Shown here: positions 35,939 through 43,821 of the stretch, one piece after another | Layout of the letters: the number at the start of each line of letters is the position of its first letter | How positions within the stretch are numbered: the stretch's first letter is position 1 | Assembly (NCBI GenBank): GCA_029287235.1 | Contig: JARFRM010000062.1 | Span: 1-47,799, forward strand | Reading direction: 5' to 3' | Length of the DNA: 47,799 bases | DNA from: Thermoanaerobaculales bacterium | GTDB taxonomy: Bacteria; Acidobacteriota; Thermoanaerobaculia; Thermoanaerobaculales; Sulfomarinibacteraceae | Notes under the pieces: generated by a model | The model's database searches: none | What the model saw: the letters and a program-made list of their open reading frames with translations, nothing else | Told to the model about the DNA's origin: nothing | Made by a program: the position numbers and the translations under genes

Positions 35939-35961
35939 GCAGTGCTGTGAGGGAGACCCGC

Positions 35962-37389
35962 TTAGCCGCCACTCTGAGCCTCGAGCGCTTCGAGAAGCCG
36001 TCCGTGAAACCGATCGAAGCTCCCCGACGAGCAGCCCAGCACCACATCGCCTCTCAAGAGGTGGGGCAGCAAGACCTCGACGGAATCGTCGTCTGGACCA
36101 GGCATCAGAGACTCGACCCCCAGCGCCTCGAGCTCGCGGTCGAGCTCGTCGCGGTCGAGAATCTCGTCCTCGGCAAGACGTCCGCTGTGAAACGGTGTGG
36201 CGACCAGGACGAGATCGGCGCCCGACAGAGCCTCGAGATAGGCCGGACCGAAGTCACGGCGCGCGGCGGTGAGGGAACGGGGCTCGAAGGCCACCACAAG
36301 CCGCCTGCCGGGCCAGCGCTGCCGGGCGGCGGCGATGGTGACTCCGAGAGCGGTGGGGTGGTGGGCGAAGTCGTCGACCACCGTGACCCCGGCCGCTTCG
36401 CCCCGGGTTTCCATGCGCCGCGCAATCCCGGGGAAGCGGGCCAGCGCCTCCAGGGTCTTGGTGGCGGGCAGGCCGATGACGAGACTCGCCGCCAGGGCCA
36501 GCGCCGCATTCTGAGCGTTGTGGTAGCCGGCCAGGGGCAGGAACATCTTCAGGTTCTCACCGCGCCACCGAAGCTCGGCCCAGCCGCCTTCAGGGGTGGG
36601 CGCCCATGAGTTGAGGACGAGATCGCAGCCCGGTTCGGAGCCCACCCGCACAACCGGTGCTGTGGCATCCCGAGTGGCGGCAAGGGCGTGTTCCGACCAG
36701 GCGTTGACCACCACCGCGCCCGACTTCGGCACCTGGGCCGTTCCGGCGCGGAAGGCCGTGAGCACGGCGTCCAGATTGGGGTAGAGATCGGCGTGGTCGA
36801 ACTCAACCGGCCCGAGGATGAAGACATGCGGTCGGTAATGGAGGAACTTGGGTCCGCGGTCAAAAAAGGCGGTGTTGTACTCGTCTCCCTCGATGACCAT
36901 CCAGGCTCCGCGGCCGAGTCGAAAGCCGCTGTGGTTCCAGATCGGCAGCCCGCCTACGAGATAGCTCGGGTCGGTGTCGGTATCTTCCAGGATCCAGGCG
37001 AGCAGGGACGAGGTCGTGGTCTTGCCGTGGGTGCCCGCAACCACCAAGCTGCTCGGGCCTCGGGCGAGGACATAGTGGGCGACAGCCTCGGCCTGCGACA
37101 GAAAGGGCAGGCCCCGCCGGAGAACGGCTTCGACCTCGGGGTTGTCCCGCGGCACGGCGTTGCCGATGATGACTCGATTCAGATCGGCCGGGATCTTTCG
37201 CGGGTCCCACCCGATCCTCACCGCGATCCCGAGCTCGGCGAGCAGCGTGCTCATGGGCGGGTAAAGGCCGCTGTCGACGCCCTCCACGTCGTGACCCATT
37301 GCCTGAAGGAGGCCCGCAAGCGGAGCCATGGCGGTCCCCCCGACGGGCAGGAAATACAGCCGTTCACGTTCAGCGTAAATGTCTTGCAA
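35962..37389 (-). CDS. mpl: UDP-N-acetylmuramate:L-Ala-gamma-D-Glu-meso-DAP ligase
   Basis: Mur-ligase-family enzyme that recycles the tripeptide from old peptidoglycan onto UDP-MurNAc. 475 residues. VGGTAMAPLAGLLQAMGHDVEGVD at the start, the ATP loop GTHGKTTTSSLLAWIL, and the Mpl-specific GDEYNTAFFDRGPKFLHYRP separate it from MurC. NAQNAALALAAS and DDFAHHPTA follow. Start is TTG 37389 (LQDIYAERERLYFL), the only codon that keeps the nucleotide-binding strand; a purine-rich GGACGAAGAG precedes it. Divergent from the DUF1573 gene. It shows that the cell uses meso-DAP muropeptides. Confidence 0.93.
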   Translation of the reverse strand: MQDIYAERERLYFLPVGGTAMAPLAGLLQAMGHDVEGVDSGLYPPMSTLLAELGIAVRIGWDPRKIPADLNRVIIGNAVPRDNPEVEAVLRRGLPFLSQAEAVAHYVLARGPSSLVVAGTHGKTTTSSLLAWILEDTDTDPSYLVGGLPIWNHSGFRLGRGAWMVIEGDEYNTAFFDRGPKFLHYRPHVFILGPVEFDHADLYPNLDAVLTAFRAGTAQVPKSGAVVVNAWSEHALAATRDATAPVVRVGSEPGCDLVLNSWAPTPEGGWAELRWRGENLKMFLPLAGYHNAQNAALALAASLVIGLPATKTLEALARFPGIARRMETRGEAAGVTVVDDFAHHPTALGVTIAAARQRWPGRRLVVAFEPRSLTAARRDFGPAYLEALSGADLVLVATPFHSGRLAEDEILDRDELDRELEALGVESLMPGPDDDSVEVLLPHLLRGDVVLGCSSGSFDRFHGRLLEALEAQSGG

Positions 37390-37406
37390 CTCTTCGTCCT
37401 CCCGGG

Positions 37407-37435
37407 TTGCGGGTCGACGGCGCGGTTCCTACGAT
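37407..37435 (+). promoter_or_regulatory. Promoter of the DUF1573 gene
   Basis: TTGCGG (37407-37412) and TACGAT (37430-37435) are separated by 17 bp. The start near 37442 gives a leader of about 32 nt with AAGGAGG. Confidence 0.5.
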
Positions 37436-37473
37436 TGTCCCTTGTTGGAAGGAAGACCACAAGGAGGCACTCG

Positions 37474-38496
37474 ATGCTCAAGAATCTACTGACATTCGTC
37501 GCGCTCGCGGTCATGATGACCGTCGCCGCGACCACCTTCGCCCAGACCGAAGGAAGCCCCACGCTGGTGGTGGCCTCGAAGGTCATGGACGCCGGGACGG
37601 TTTCTCAGGGTACGACGGTGGACGCCGTCTTCGATCTCGTGAACGAGGGCGATACCAAGTTGGTCATCAAAGCGGTCCGCCCGACCTGCGGCTGCACCGT
37701 GGCCGATTTCGACAAGGAGATCGCGCCCGGGGCCACGGGCCACATCAAAGCGAAACTCGACACCAAGGATTTTTCGGGACCGATCTCCAAGTCGATCCTG
37801 GTCATGACCGACGATCCCCAGAGCCCGACGGTGACCCTGGTCATCAAGGCCAACATCCGACCCTTTGTAGAGATCCTGCCGCGGCCGCTGATCCGGTTCA
37901 ACGCCGTGCTGAACGAGCCCATGAATCAGACCTTCATCGTGGTGGGCGCGGACCCCGAGGCTGCTCTCACGGTGCGCAGCGTGGAGAGCAGTGTGCCTTT
38001 CCTGGCGACATCGATGCGACAGCTGGGCGGCGATGAGCTGATCGAGGGGAAGTCGAAGTCGCAGTACGAAATCACCCTCTCGCTGACGGATGATGCTCCG
38101 GTGGGACCGGTCAACGCGGTGCTCTCGGTCAACACCGACCTCAAGGAGGCGCCCAAAGTTCCGGTCAAGGTCTACGGTGTGATTCGTGCGTTGATCCACG
38201 TCACCCCGTCGCAGGTCCAGTTCGGCTCGGTCGAGGCCAAGTCGCGGCCCGGTCGCAACCTCATCGTGGTCAACAACCGCACCGATGGCACCCGGGTCGA
38301 GATCACCGGCGCCAAGGTCGACGATCCAGCCTTCGATGCCCAGGTGACGACCATCGAACAGGGACGCCGCTATCAGGTGACGGTCGTGATCAAAGCGGAT
38401 GCCGATCCCGGATCTCGTGATGCCACCCTGACACTCACGACAACGGACAAAGATTTCCCCACCGTGACCGTTCCGGTGCGGGCAAGCCTCCGATAA
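37474..38496 (+). CDS. Secreted DUF1573-domain protein
   Basis: 340 residues. The signal peptide is MLKNLLTFVALAVMMTVAATTFAQ. The DUF1573 module has VMDAGTVSQGTTVDAVFDLVNEG, then the Cys pair in RPTCGCTVADF and APGATGHIKAKLDT, followed by two more Ig-like (ASH/MSP-like) beta domains to the end. Function unknown; location is periplasmic or surface. ATG 37474 has AAGGAGG upstream. The frame is open far upstream on this strand, but that sequence is the antisense of mpl. A strong hairpin ends the gene. Confidence 0.85.
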   Translation: MLKNLLTFVALAVMMTVAATTFAQTEGSPTLVVASKVMDAGTVSQGTTVDAVFDLVNEGDTKLVIKAVRPTCGCTVADFDKEIAPGATGHIKAKLDTKDFSGPISKSILVMTDDPQSPTVTLVIKANIRPFVEILPRPLIRFNAVLNEPMNQTFIVVGADPEAALTVRSVESSVPFLATSMRQLGGDELIEGKSKSQYEITLSLTDDAPVGPVNAVLSVNTDLKEAPKVPVKVYGVIRALIHVTPSQVQFGSVEAKSRPGRNLIVVNNRTDGTRVEITGAKVDDPAFDAQVTTIEQGRRYQVTVVIKADADPGSRDATLTLTTTDKDFPTVTVPVRASLR

Positions 38497-38520
38497 GAAC
38501 GAAGCTCCTTCCAGGCTTCT

Positions 38521-38550
38521 GCAACGGGGAGGCGAAGGCCTCCCCGTTGC
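38521..38550 (+). terminator. Terminator hairpin after the DUF1573 gene
   Basis: Perfect 13-bp stem (GCAACGGGGAGGC and complement) with a 4-nt loop, 24 nt after the stop. The T-run is poor (ATCTGTC). Confidence 0.65.
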
Positions 38551-38570
38551 ATCTGTCATACTGTCCCTCC

Positions 38571-39659
38571 ATGTCTGACTCGCAACCCCTCCTCCGCACA
38601 CTCGCCATCGAAACCTCGTGTGACGAGACCGCCGTGGCGGTGCTCGATGGCGACGGACGGCTCGAGGCGAACGAGCTGTCGAGCCAGATTGCGGCCCATG
38701 CACCGTACGGCGGCGTGGTGCCCGAGCTCGCATCGCGCGAGCATCTCAAGGCCCTCCCGGTGCTGGTCGAGCGCGCCCGAAATGCGGCGATGGGCGACAT
38801 CGGGCTGGTCGCGGTGACGAACGGCCCCGGCCTGGTGGGGGCCCTTCTGGTTGGAGTTCGCTTTGCCGCCGCCTACGCCTGGGCTCGCGGTCTCCCCCTG
38901 GTTGCGGTGGACCACCTCCACGGCCACCTCGTGTCGCCGTTCCTCGATCTCGAAGGCGGCGCTGCGCGGCCGATGCCTGATCGAACCCTGGCCCTCGTGG
39001 CATCGGGGGGCCACTCGAGCTGGTACCTCCTCGCGGATGGCGAGGCCCACCGCTTGGGTCGGACACGGGATGACGCCGCCGGAGAGAGCTTCGACAAAGT
39101 AGCCCAGGTTCTCGGCTTGCCCTATCCGGGCGGTCCGGCGGTGGACCGGTTGGCGCGCCGCGGTGATGCGAGTGCCGTCACGCTGCCGAGGCCGCGGATC
39201 GAGGGGGCGCCGGCCGATTTTTCATTTTCCGGCCTGAAATCCGCCACCGTGCGTTTTATTCGCGACAACGACCTCGGCGGCGTCGGCGCCGACGATCCGC
39301 CGTCCGTGGCCCTCGATCTCCTGGCGTCGTTCGAGCTCGCGGTGGTGGACCAGCTCCTGAAGCCGGCCCCGGCCCTGGTCGCCGAACACCGGCCCCGGAT
39401 CATTGCCGCCTCCGGTGGGGTCGCTGCCAACACATTGCTGCGGAGTCGGATGCTCGCGCTCGGAGAGGGGCTGGATCTGGAGGTCGTTTTGCCTCCGGTG
39501 GCCCTGACAACCGACAATGCGGCCATGATCGGGCGTGCCGGCCAGCTTGCCCACGCCAGTGGCGCAGTCACCGATCCGCGTCGGCTCGACGCCCGTGCAC
39601 GCCGGTCGTGGCAGCCGCCCGGGATGCGGAAGCTTTCGGCAGCCGAGGGAGTTCGGTAG
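38571..39659 (+). CDS. tsaD: tRNA N6-threonylcarbamoyladenosine transferase TsaD
   Basis: Places the threonylcarbamoyl group on A37 of ANN-decoding tRNAs with TsaB/TsaE. 362 residues. LAIETSCDETAVAV, VVPELASREH with the metal-binding His, GPGLVGALLVGV, VDHLHGHL (HxxxH) and VASGGHSSW are present. ASGGVAANTLLR and TDNAAMIG follow. ATG 38571 has no Shine-Dalgarno; CATACT lies 8 nt upstream. Followed after 21 bp by lepB on the same strand. Confidence 0.96.
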   Translation: MSDSQPLLRTLAIETSCDETAVAVLDGDGRLEANELSSQIAAHAPYGGVVPELASREHLKALPVLVERARNAAMGDIGLVAVTNGPGLVGALLVGVRFAAAYAWARGLPLVAVDHLHGHLVSPFLDLEGGAARPMPDRTLALVASGGHSSWYLLADGEAHRLGRTRDDAAGESFDKVAQVLGLPYPGGPAVDRLARRGDASAVTLPRPRIEGAPADFSFSGLKSATVRFIRDNDLGGVGADDPPSVALDLLASFELAVVDQLLKPAPALVAEHRPRIIAASGGVAANTLLRSRMLALGEGLDLEVVLPPVALTTDNAAMIGRAGQLAHASGAVTDPRRLDARARRSWQPPGMRKLSAAEGVR

Positions 39660-39680
39660 GATGGTCAACCGAGGAGAAAG

Positions 39681-40373
39681 ATGAGTAAGTCTGTTTATCG
39701 AGAGTATTACGAGGCCATCCTGGTCGCCTTCATTCTGGCGCTCTTTGTTCGCACCTTCGTCTTCGAGAACTTCAAGATCCCATCTCGATCCATGGAGGAT
39801 GGGCTGCTCGTGGGTGACCACCTGGTCGTCAACAAGTTTCTCTTTTCTGAACACTTCGGGTCCCCCCTCCACGGGCTGTTGCCGTATCGGAGTCCGGAGC
39901 GTGGGGATGTGGTCGTCTTCAAGTACCCGGTCGATCCGCGCCGCGACTTCATCAAGCGGTGCGTGGCCATCGCCGGCGATACTGTGGAGGTCCGCGACAA
40001 GATGCTGCTGATCAACGGTGAGGTGCAGGACGAACCCTATGTCGTTCACAAGGCCAAGAACATCATTCCCAACCGACCGTCGGTGAGGCCGAGCATGCGG
40101 CCGAGAGACAACTTCGGGCCCTATCTGGTGCCGCCGGGGACGGTCTTCTGTATGGGGGACAACCGCGACAATTCGTCGGACTCGCGTTTCTGGGGTCCGG
40201 TTCCCGTGGAGAACATCAAAGGCCGTGCCTTGCTCATCTACTGGTCCTTCGATGCTCAGCCTTCGGATGGCGAGTGGCGCAGTTTCGGACACCGATTCAA
40301 GCAGTTGGCCGATGTGTTCGTCCATTTTTTCACCAAGACCCGTTGGGATCGTCAGTTCCGTCTCATCAGGTGA
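39681..40373 (+). CDS. lepB: Signal peptidase I
   Basis: Cleaves Sec and Tat signal peptides outside the inner membrane. 230 residues with one N-terminal transmembrane helix (YYEAILVAFILALFVRTFVF). The catalytic Ser37 is in IPSRSME and the general-base Lys92 in RRDFIKRCVAIAGD. GTVFCMGDNRDNSSDSRFWG is box D/E. After SM the usual PTL is replaced by EDGL, a mild departure in the S1 region. GAGGAGAAAG precedes ATG 39681. Substrates include the secreted proteins in this window. Confidence 0.95.
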   Translation: MSKSVYREYYEAILVAFILALFVRTFVFENFKIPSRSMEDGLLVGDHLVVNKFLFSEHFGSPLHGLLPYRSPERGDVVVFKYPVDPRRDFIKRCVAIAGDTVEVRDKMLLINGEVQDEPYVVHKAKNIIPNRPSVRPSMRPRDNFGPYLVPPGTVFCMGDNRDNSSDSRFWGPVPVENIKGRALLIYWSFDAQPSDGEWRSFGHRFKQLADVFVHFFTKTRWDRQFRLIR

Positions 40374-40451
40374 AATGGGACCGGAGCCGGTTGACTGATA
40401 GCGTCGCGGGCGGGTGATATGATTGATCAGGATTCCGGTGATGGAGGAGCG

Positions 40452-40820
40452 ATGACAGCGTGGAAGAATCAGCGCGGGGATGTTCCGGTCGGGTGTCTTC
40501 TCGGGTTCGTGGTCTTGGTTCTGATCGCGATCTTCGCCATGAGCGCGATCCCCGCCCAGCTCAAGCTCGGTGACTTCGAGAAGCGGATCGAAGAGCTCGC
40601 CGATCGCGCCAATCGTCGCGAGTACAACGACGAGCGGATCAAGCGCGACATCCTCGCGAAGGCCAAGGACCTCGATTTCGATCTCCCCGAGAAGAACGTC
40701 GAGATCGACCGAAACGACAAGCGGATCAAGATCCGTGTCCATTTCGTCCAGGTCATTCAGCTTCCGGGCTATGAATGGGTCCGACCGCACGACATCCGCC
40801 TCGAACGACCGATATTCTAG
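40452..40820 (+). CDS. Small membrane protein, DUF4845-like
   Basis: 122 residues. One transmembrane helix (VPVGCLLGFVVLVLIAIFAM) precedes a charged alpha/beta domain (FEKRIEELADRANR, then DLPEKNVEIDRNDKRIKIRVHFVQVI). In several bacteria DUF4845 genes follow lepB, as here. Function unknown. ATG 40452 has GGAGGAG just upstream; an ATG 11 codons earlier lacks one. It ends 12 bp from the pyrF stop (convergent). Confidence 0.7.
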   Translation: MTAWKNQRGDVPVGCLLGFVVLVLIAIFAMSAIPAQLKLGDFEKRIEELADRANRREYNDERIKRDILAKAKDLDFDLPEKNVEIDRNDKRIKIRVHFVQVIQLPGYEWVRPHDIRLERPIF

Positions 40821-40832
40821 AAGGAACGTCGC

Positions 40833-41537
40833 TCAGCCGAGCTCCTCGATGACTCGAGTGACGGCTTTATCGGGGAACTTCGCGCCGGTGATGGGGCGAC
40901 CGATGACGAGGATGTCGGCGCCGGCCGCGATGGCATCCGAAGGGGTCATGACCCGCCGCTGATCGCCGGTTGCGCTCCAACCGGGCCGGATGCCCGGTGT
41001 CACGATCAGAAAGTCGGGCCCGCATTCGCGGCGTATCGCGGGTGCCTCTCGGGCCGATGCCACCACTCCGTCCAAACCGACCTCATGGGCGAGGCGCGCC
41101 CAGCGCACCACCAGCTCGTTGGGGTCGTGATCGAAACCGAGCTCGGTCAAGGCCCCGTGGTCGAGACTCGTCAGCACGGTCACGGCGAGCACCTTGGGCG
41201 GATGCGCTGCTGATCCCTCCGCCGCACCCTCGATGGCGGCGGAGAGCATGGCCCGACCGCCCGAGGCGTGGACATTGAACATGGCGGCGCCGGTGGCGGC
41301 GCAGTTAGCGGCTGCACGGCGAACGGTGTTGGGGATGTCGTGCAGCTTGATGTCGAAGAAGACCCGGGTGTCGAGTTCGGCGATCTCGATCACCAGCTCG
41401 GGACCGAAGGCGGTGAAGGCTTCGAGACCGAGCTTGAGCCAGCCGACCTGAGGAGCGAGGGTGCGGGCGGTGGACGCGATCCAGTCACGGTCGCTGCCGT
41501 CGAGCGCCACGCAGAGCTTGTCGCGTTGATCGGTCAT
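40833..41537 (-). CDS. pyrF: Orotidine-5'-phosphate decarboxylase
   Basis: Last step of UMP synthesis. 234 residues of the group I type. LCVALDGSDRDW, VGWLKLGLEAF, the catalytic DIKLHDIPNTV (Asp-Lys-Asp), VTVLTSLDHG, TPGIRPGWSATGDQRRVMTP and the phosphate-binding VIGRPITGA are all present. ATG 41537 has a GGGGG tract upstream; a longer frame adds no conserved residues. No other pyr gene is nearby. Confidence 0.96.
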   Translation of the reverse strand: MTDQRDKLCVALDGSDRDWIASTARTLAPQVGWLKLGLEAFTAFGPELVIEIAELDTRVFFDIKLHDIPNTVRRAAANCAATGAAMFNVHASGGRAMLSAAIEGAAEGSAAHPPKVLAVTVLTSLDHGALTELGFDHDPNELVVRWARLAHEVGLDGVVASAREAPAIRRECGPDFLIVTPGIRPGWSATGDQRRVMTPSDAIAAGADILVIGRPITGAKFPDKAVTRVIEELG

Positions 41538-41682
41538 GGGAACCCCCTGGGTGGTGATCAAGGTCGGGGAAAGTGTACCTGGGTCGGCGGCACCTGCCCC
41601 CCAATGCATGTCCCTCAACGAAACAGGAACAAACCCGATTGTGCGATCCGGCTTCGCCCTCGGCTGCGCCGTGAAAAGTGTA

Positions 41683-41709
41683 ATCTGTGTTCATCTGTGT
41701 GATCTGTGG
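41683..41709 (+). repeat. Dispersed 27-bp repeat, copy 4
   Basis: Identical over its core to copy 3; followed directly by a heptamer array in the pyrF-AlkP gap. Confidence 0.85.
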
Positions 41710-41730
41710 GCTTCAGCTTGCGTGCTCCTA

Positions 41731-41758
41731 TCCTGCATCCTGACTCCTGCATCCTGCA
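41731..41758. repeat. 7-bp tandem repeat (TCCTGCA)n
   Basis: Four units, three of them identical (TCCTGCA) and one TCCTGAC, ending 19 bp before the start of the AlkP-fold gene. Confidence 0.85.
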
Positions 41759-41776
41759 TCGAGTAACATCCAAGTC

Positions 41777-43360
41777 ATGAAACGCGACCAATTCTGGTTC
41801 CACGGCCTCGCAACGGGCGCCACTGCGGGCGTTCTGGCCCAGGTTCTGGTGATGCGTCTCAACCCCGAGGTGGCCCAGCCCCTGAGCGGGATTGTCATCG
41901 GGGCGGTTCTGTGGGCGAGTTGGGGCGCGCTCATCGCGGGGCTGCCGGTGGTGTTGATCCAGGTGCTGATTCGGCGAGTGGGTCTAGGAGCCAACCCGTG
42001 GCCGGCGCCGGAGCTGACGGCGGCCATCTACCTGGTCTTCACGGCCCTGGGGTGGGTCAACGCCGATCTCCACCTCTACCTGCTGTCGGCAACCGCTCGA
42101 CGGGTGGTGCTTCAGGATGCGGTGGCGTGGTTTCTCGGAGCTCTTCTCGCGGTCGTGATCGGGATCGTCATCCGGCGCCGGAAAAGCGGTCCGATCTGGA
42201 AGATCGCCTTTGCGGTCACGATGATCCTCCTCCCTGCCGGTCGGTTGGCGGTGCGGCCGACGACCTCGGCACAGCCGCTGGCCGTGGTGGCGGAACCCAT
42301 CGGCTCGCCCAACCGGCCGCTGCTCGTGATCGGGGTGGATGGTCTTGATGTTCCGGCCCTTCTGACCTACTCGGGCGGCGGGCGAACACCGGCCCTGGAG
42401 CGGCTGATGAACGAGGGGGCCTGGGGGACAGCCGAGCCCTACGAACCATTTCTGCGTCAGTCGTACTGGACCTCGGTGGCGACCGGGACCTATCCGAGCA
42501 CCCACGGTGTCAAGGCTCACTGGGGCTGGGACCTCCCCTGGCTGGAAGAAACCCTGCGGTTGATGCCGTGGACGCCGCAGGGGTCACGGCTGATCCTTCC
42601 CTGGTGGATGGCTCGACGGGTCACACCACCGCCCGCGACTGTGCCCGCGTTGTGGCAACGCATGCGGATGTCCGGCGTCGGTACCGAGGTCCTCGGGTGG
42701 CCGGGCTTCTGGGATGCCGAGTCCGGGGTGGCCGAGATCGCCCGGGATCGTGCAGCGGTCGATCTCGAGGAGGATCTCCGGACTGCGCTCGAGTTGGCGC
42801 TCGAGAATTTCACGGTCGCCGGCCCGCGGGTGTGGAACGCGATCGACCAGGACGAGGCCCGGATGGACCTTGCGGTGCGATCCCTCGGCTCGGGGACGGC
42901 CAACCTCTGGATTCACCTCCGGGCGTTGGCGGAGACCCGACAGCGGCTCGAGCCACTCAAACCACGCCACACCGGAGGACGTGAGGTGGTCGAGCTGATT
43001 GTCGAGCTGCTGGACAGCCAGCTCGGTCGGTTGCTGGCGGCCGCTCCTCCCGACGCCCTCGTGGTCCTTGTCTCCCCCTATGGTCTGTCACCCCCGAGTT
43101 CGTATGAGCGTCTGCGGCGGCTGGTCGGCATCGGCGATACCTGGCGAACCTCGGGCGACCGGTGTTGGGACGGCGTCTTAGTGGTCATGGGACGCGATGT
43201 CGTGGGTGGGAGGCAGTATCAGGATCTGAGTCTGACCGACGTGGTGCCGACCGCGTGCTATCTGCTCGGGTTGCCGGTGGCGCAGTATATGGAGGGCTCG
43301 GTGATCATCGAAGCGGTGGATGCGGGATACCTCGCGACCCACCCATTGGTAGTCGATTAG
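41777..43360 (+). CDS. Membrane AlkP-fold protein, probable pseudoenzyme
   Basis: 527 residues. Four transmembrane helices lie within the first 160 residues. An alkaline-phosphatase/phosphodiesterase-superfamily domain follows (LLVIGVDGLD, SYWTSVATGTYPSTHGVKAHW, and LTDVVPTACYLLGLPV..YMEG). The fold signatures are clear, yet the usual catalytic and metal residues look lost. The nucleophile position before WTS has no expected Ser/Thr, the D..x..H of the 'GxDxxxH' region reads LAETRQR, and SDHG reads SPYG. Activity is therefore doubtful. No Shine-Dalgarno; TAACAT lies 7 nt upstream. Single gene; its stop overlaps a terminal-inverted-repeat element. Confidence 0.8.
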   Translation: MKRDQFWFHGLATGATAGVLAQVLVMRLNPEVAQPLSGIVIGAVLWASWGALIAGLPVVLIQVLIRRVGLGANPWPAPELTAAIYLVFTALGWVNADLHLYLLSATARRVVLQDAVAWFLGALLAVVIGIVIRRRKSGPIWKIAFAVTMILLPAGRLAVRPTTSAQPLAVVAEPIGSPNRPLLVIGVDGLDVPALLTYSGGGRTPALERLMNEGAWGTAEPYEPFLRQSYWTSVATGTYPSTHGVKAHWGWDLPWLEETLRLMPWTPQGSRLILPWWMARRVTPPPATVPALWQRMRMSGVGTEVLGWPGFWDAESGVAEIARDRAAVDLEEDLRTALELALENFTVAGPRVWNAIDQDEARMDLAVRSLGSGTANLWIHLRALAETRQRLEPLKPRHTGGREVVELIVELLDSQLGRLLAAAPPDALVVLVSPYGLSPPSSYERLRRLVGIGDTWRTSGDRCWDGVLVVMGRDVVGGRQYQDLSLTDVVPTACYLLGLPVAQYMEGSVIIEAVDAGYLATHPLVVD

Positions 43361-43523
43361 GAGTCTGTAGCGCACAAAGTCAACGGCGCCTTTCAGGCGG
43401 CGATTGGCTCGTTCTTTGGCGGAATCTTGGCCCATACCACCAGTATGAACCGACAATCCTGCCTGAAGTCGACCTCAATCGACGTTCCGAAATCCATCCG
43501 CCATCGATGCGCTACAGGCTCCT
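43359..43523. mobile_element. 165-bp element with 16-bp terminal inverted repeats (MITE-like)
   Basis: Left end 43359-43374 (AGGAGTCTGTAGCGCA) and right end 43508-43523 are inverted copies with 15 of 16 matches. The left end includes the stop codon of the AlkP-fold gene. No target duplication is obvious and no transposase is encoded. Confidence 0.45.
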
Positions 43524-43614
43524 GCGGTGCGATGGGCAACCCGTGCTGAGAAAGCACGTCCGGCATCGGCGCCTCGCTGCCCTCGCGTAAAACCTCATGA
43601 ATACTTCGGGCTAG
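43393..43614 (-). pseudogene. Possible gene remnant without a start codon
   Basis: An open minus-strand stretch of 73 codons lies between TAG and TGA (ARSIHEVLREGSEAPMPDV..., then WRMDFGTSIEVDFRQDCRF). The first ATG is 17 codons in and no ribosome site is visible. I do not recognise the family. It overlaps the inverted-repeat element, so it may be the tail of a lost mobile-element gene. Confidence 0.25.
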
Positions 43615-43821
43615 CTAGCACCGGTTGCCAACCGGGTCCGACCGGCGGCAGTCTTGAGCTCGAGCGGCGTCGAATCGGACCGATCCGGCACCCGCGACCG
43701 ACAACGAGCATGCGCCGACGCAGGCCCGTCGAATGGAGGAGCGGCAAAGAAATCCTTGGAATTCGCCGTCCGGTTGGTTATCTTGAGCAGCGATCATCTG
43801 AGAGATTTGGGAGGTTGGAGT

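Larger units (their letters stand above)
35404..35961. other. 558-bp gap rich in dispersed repeats
   Basis: No gene seen. In order it holds CCCGAT/CCCGTT hexamers (35425-35454), a CGCAGATA array, a minus-strand 27-bp copy, a REPIN-like pair and a plus-strand 27-bp copy. Confidence 0.55.

Noticed and set aside
35962..37389. murC
   Set aside because: GDEYNTAFFDRGPKFLHYRP is specific to Mpl, and no other mur/fts genes are adjacent.
36688..37473. 262-codon upstream extension of the DUF1573 gene
   Set aside because: It is antisense to mpl; the signal peptide and AAGGAGG at 37474 define the real start.
43178..43456. 92-codon minus-strand ORF at the end of the AlkP-fold gene
   Set aside because: Half is antisense to the AlkP-fold gene; no ribosome site or recognisable domain.
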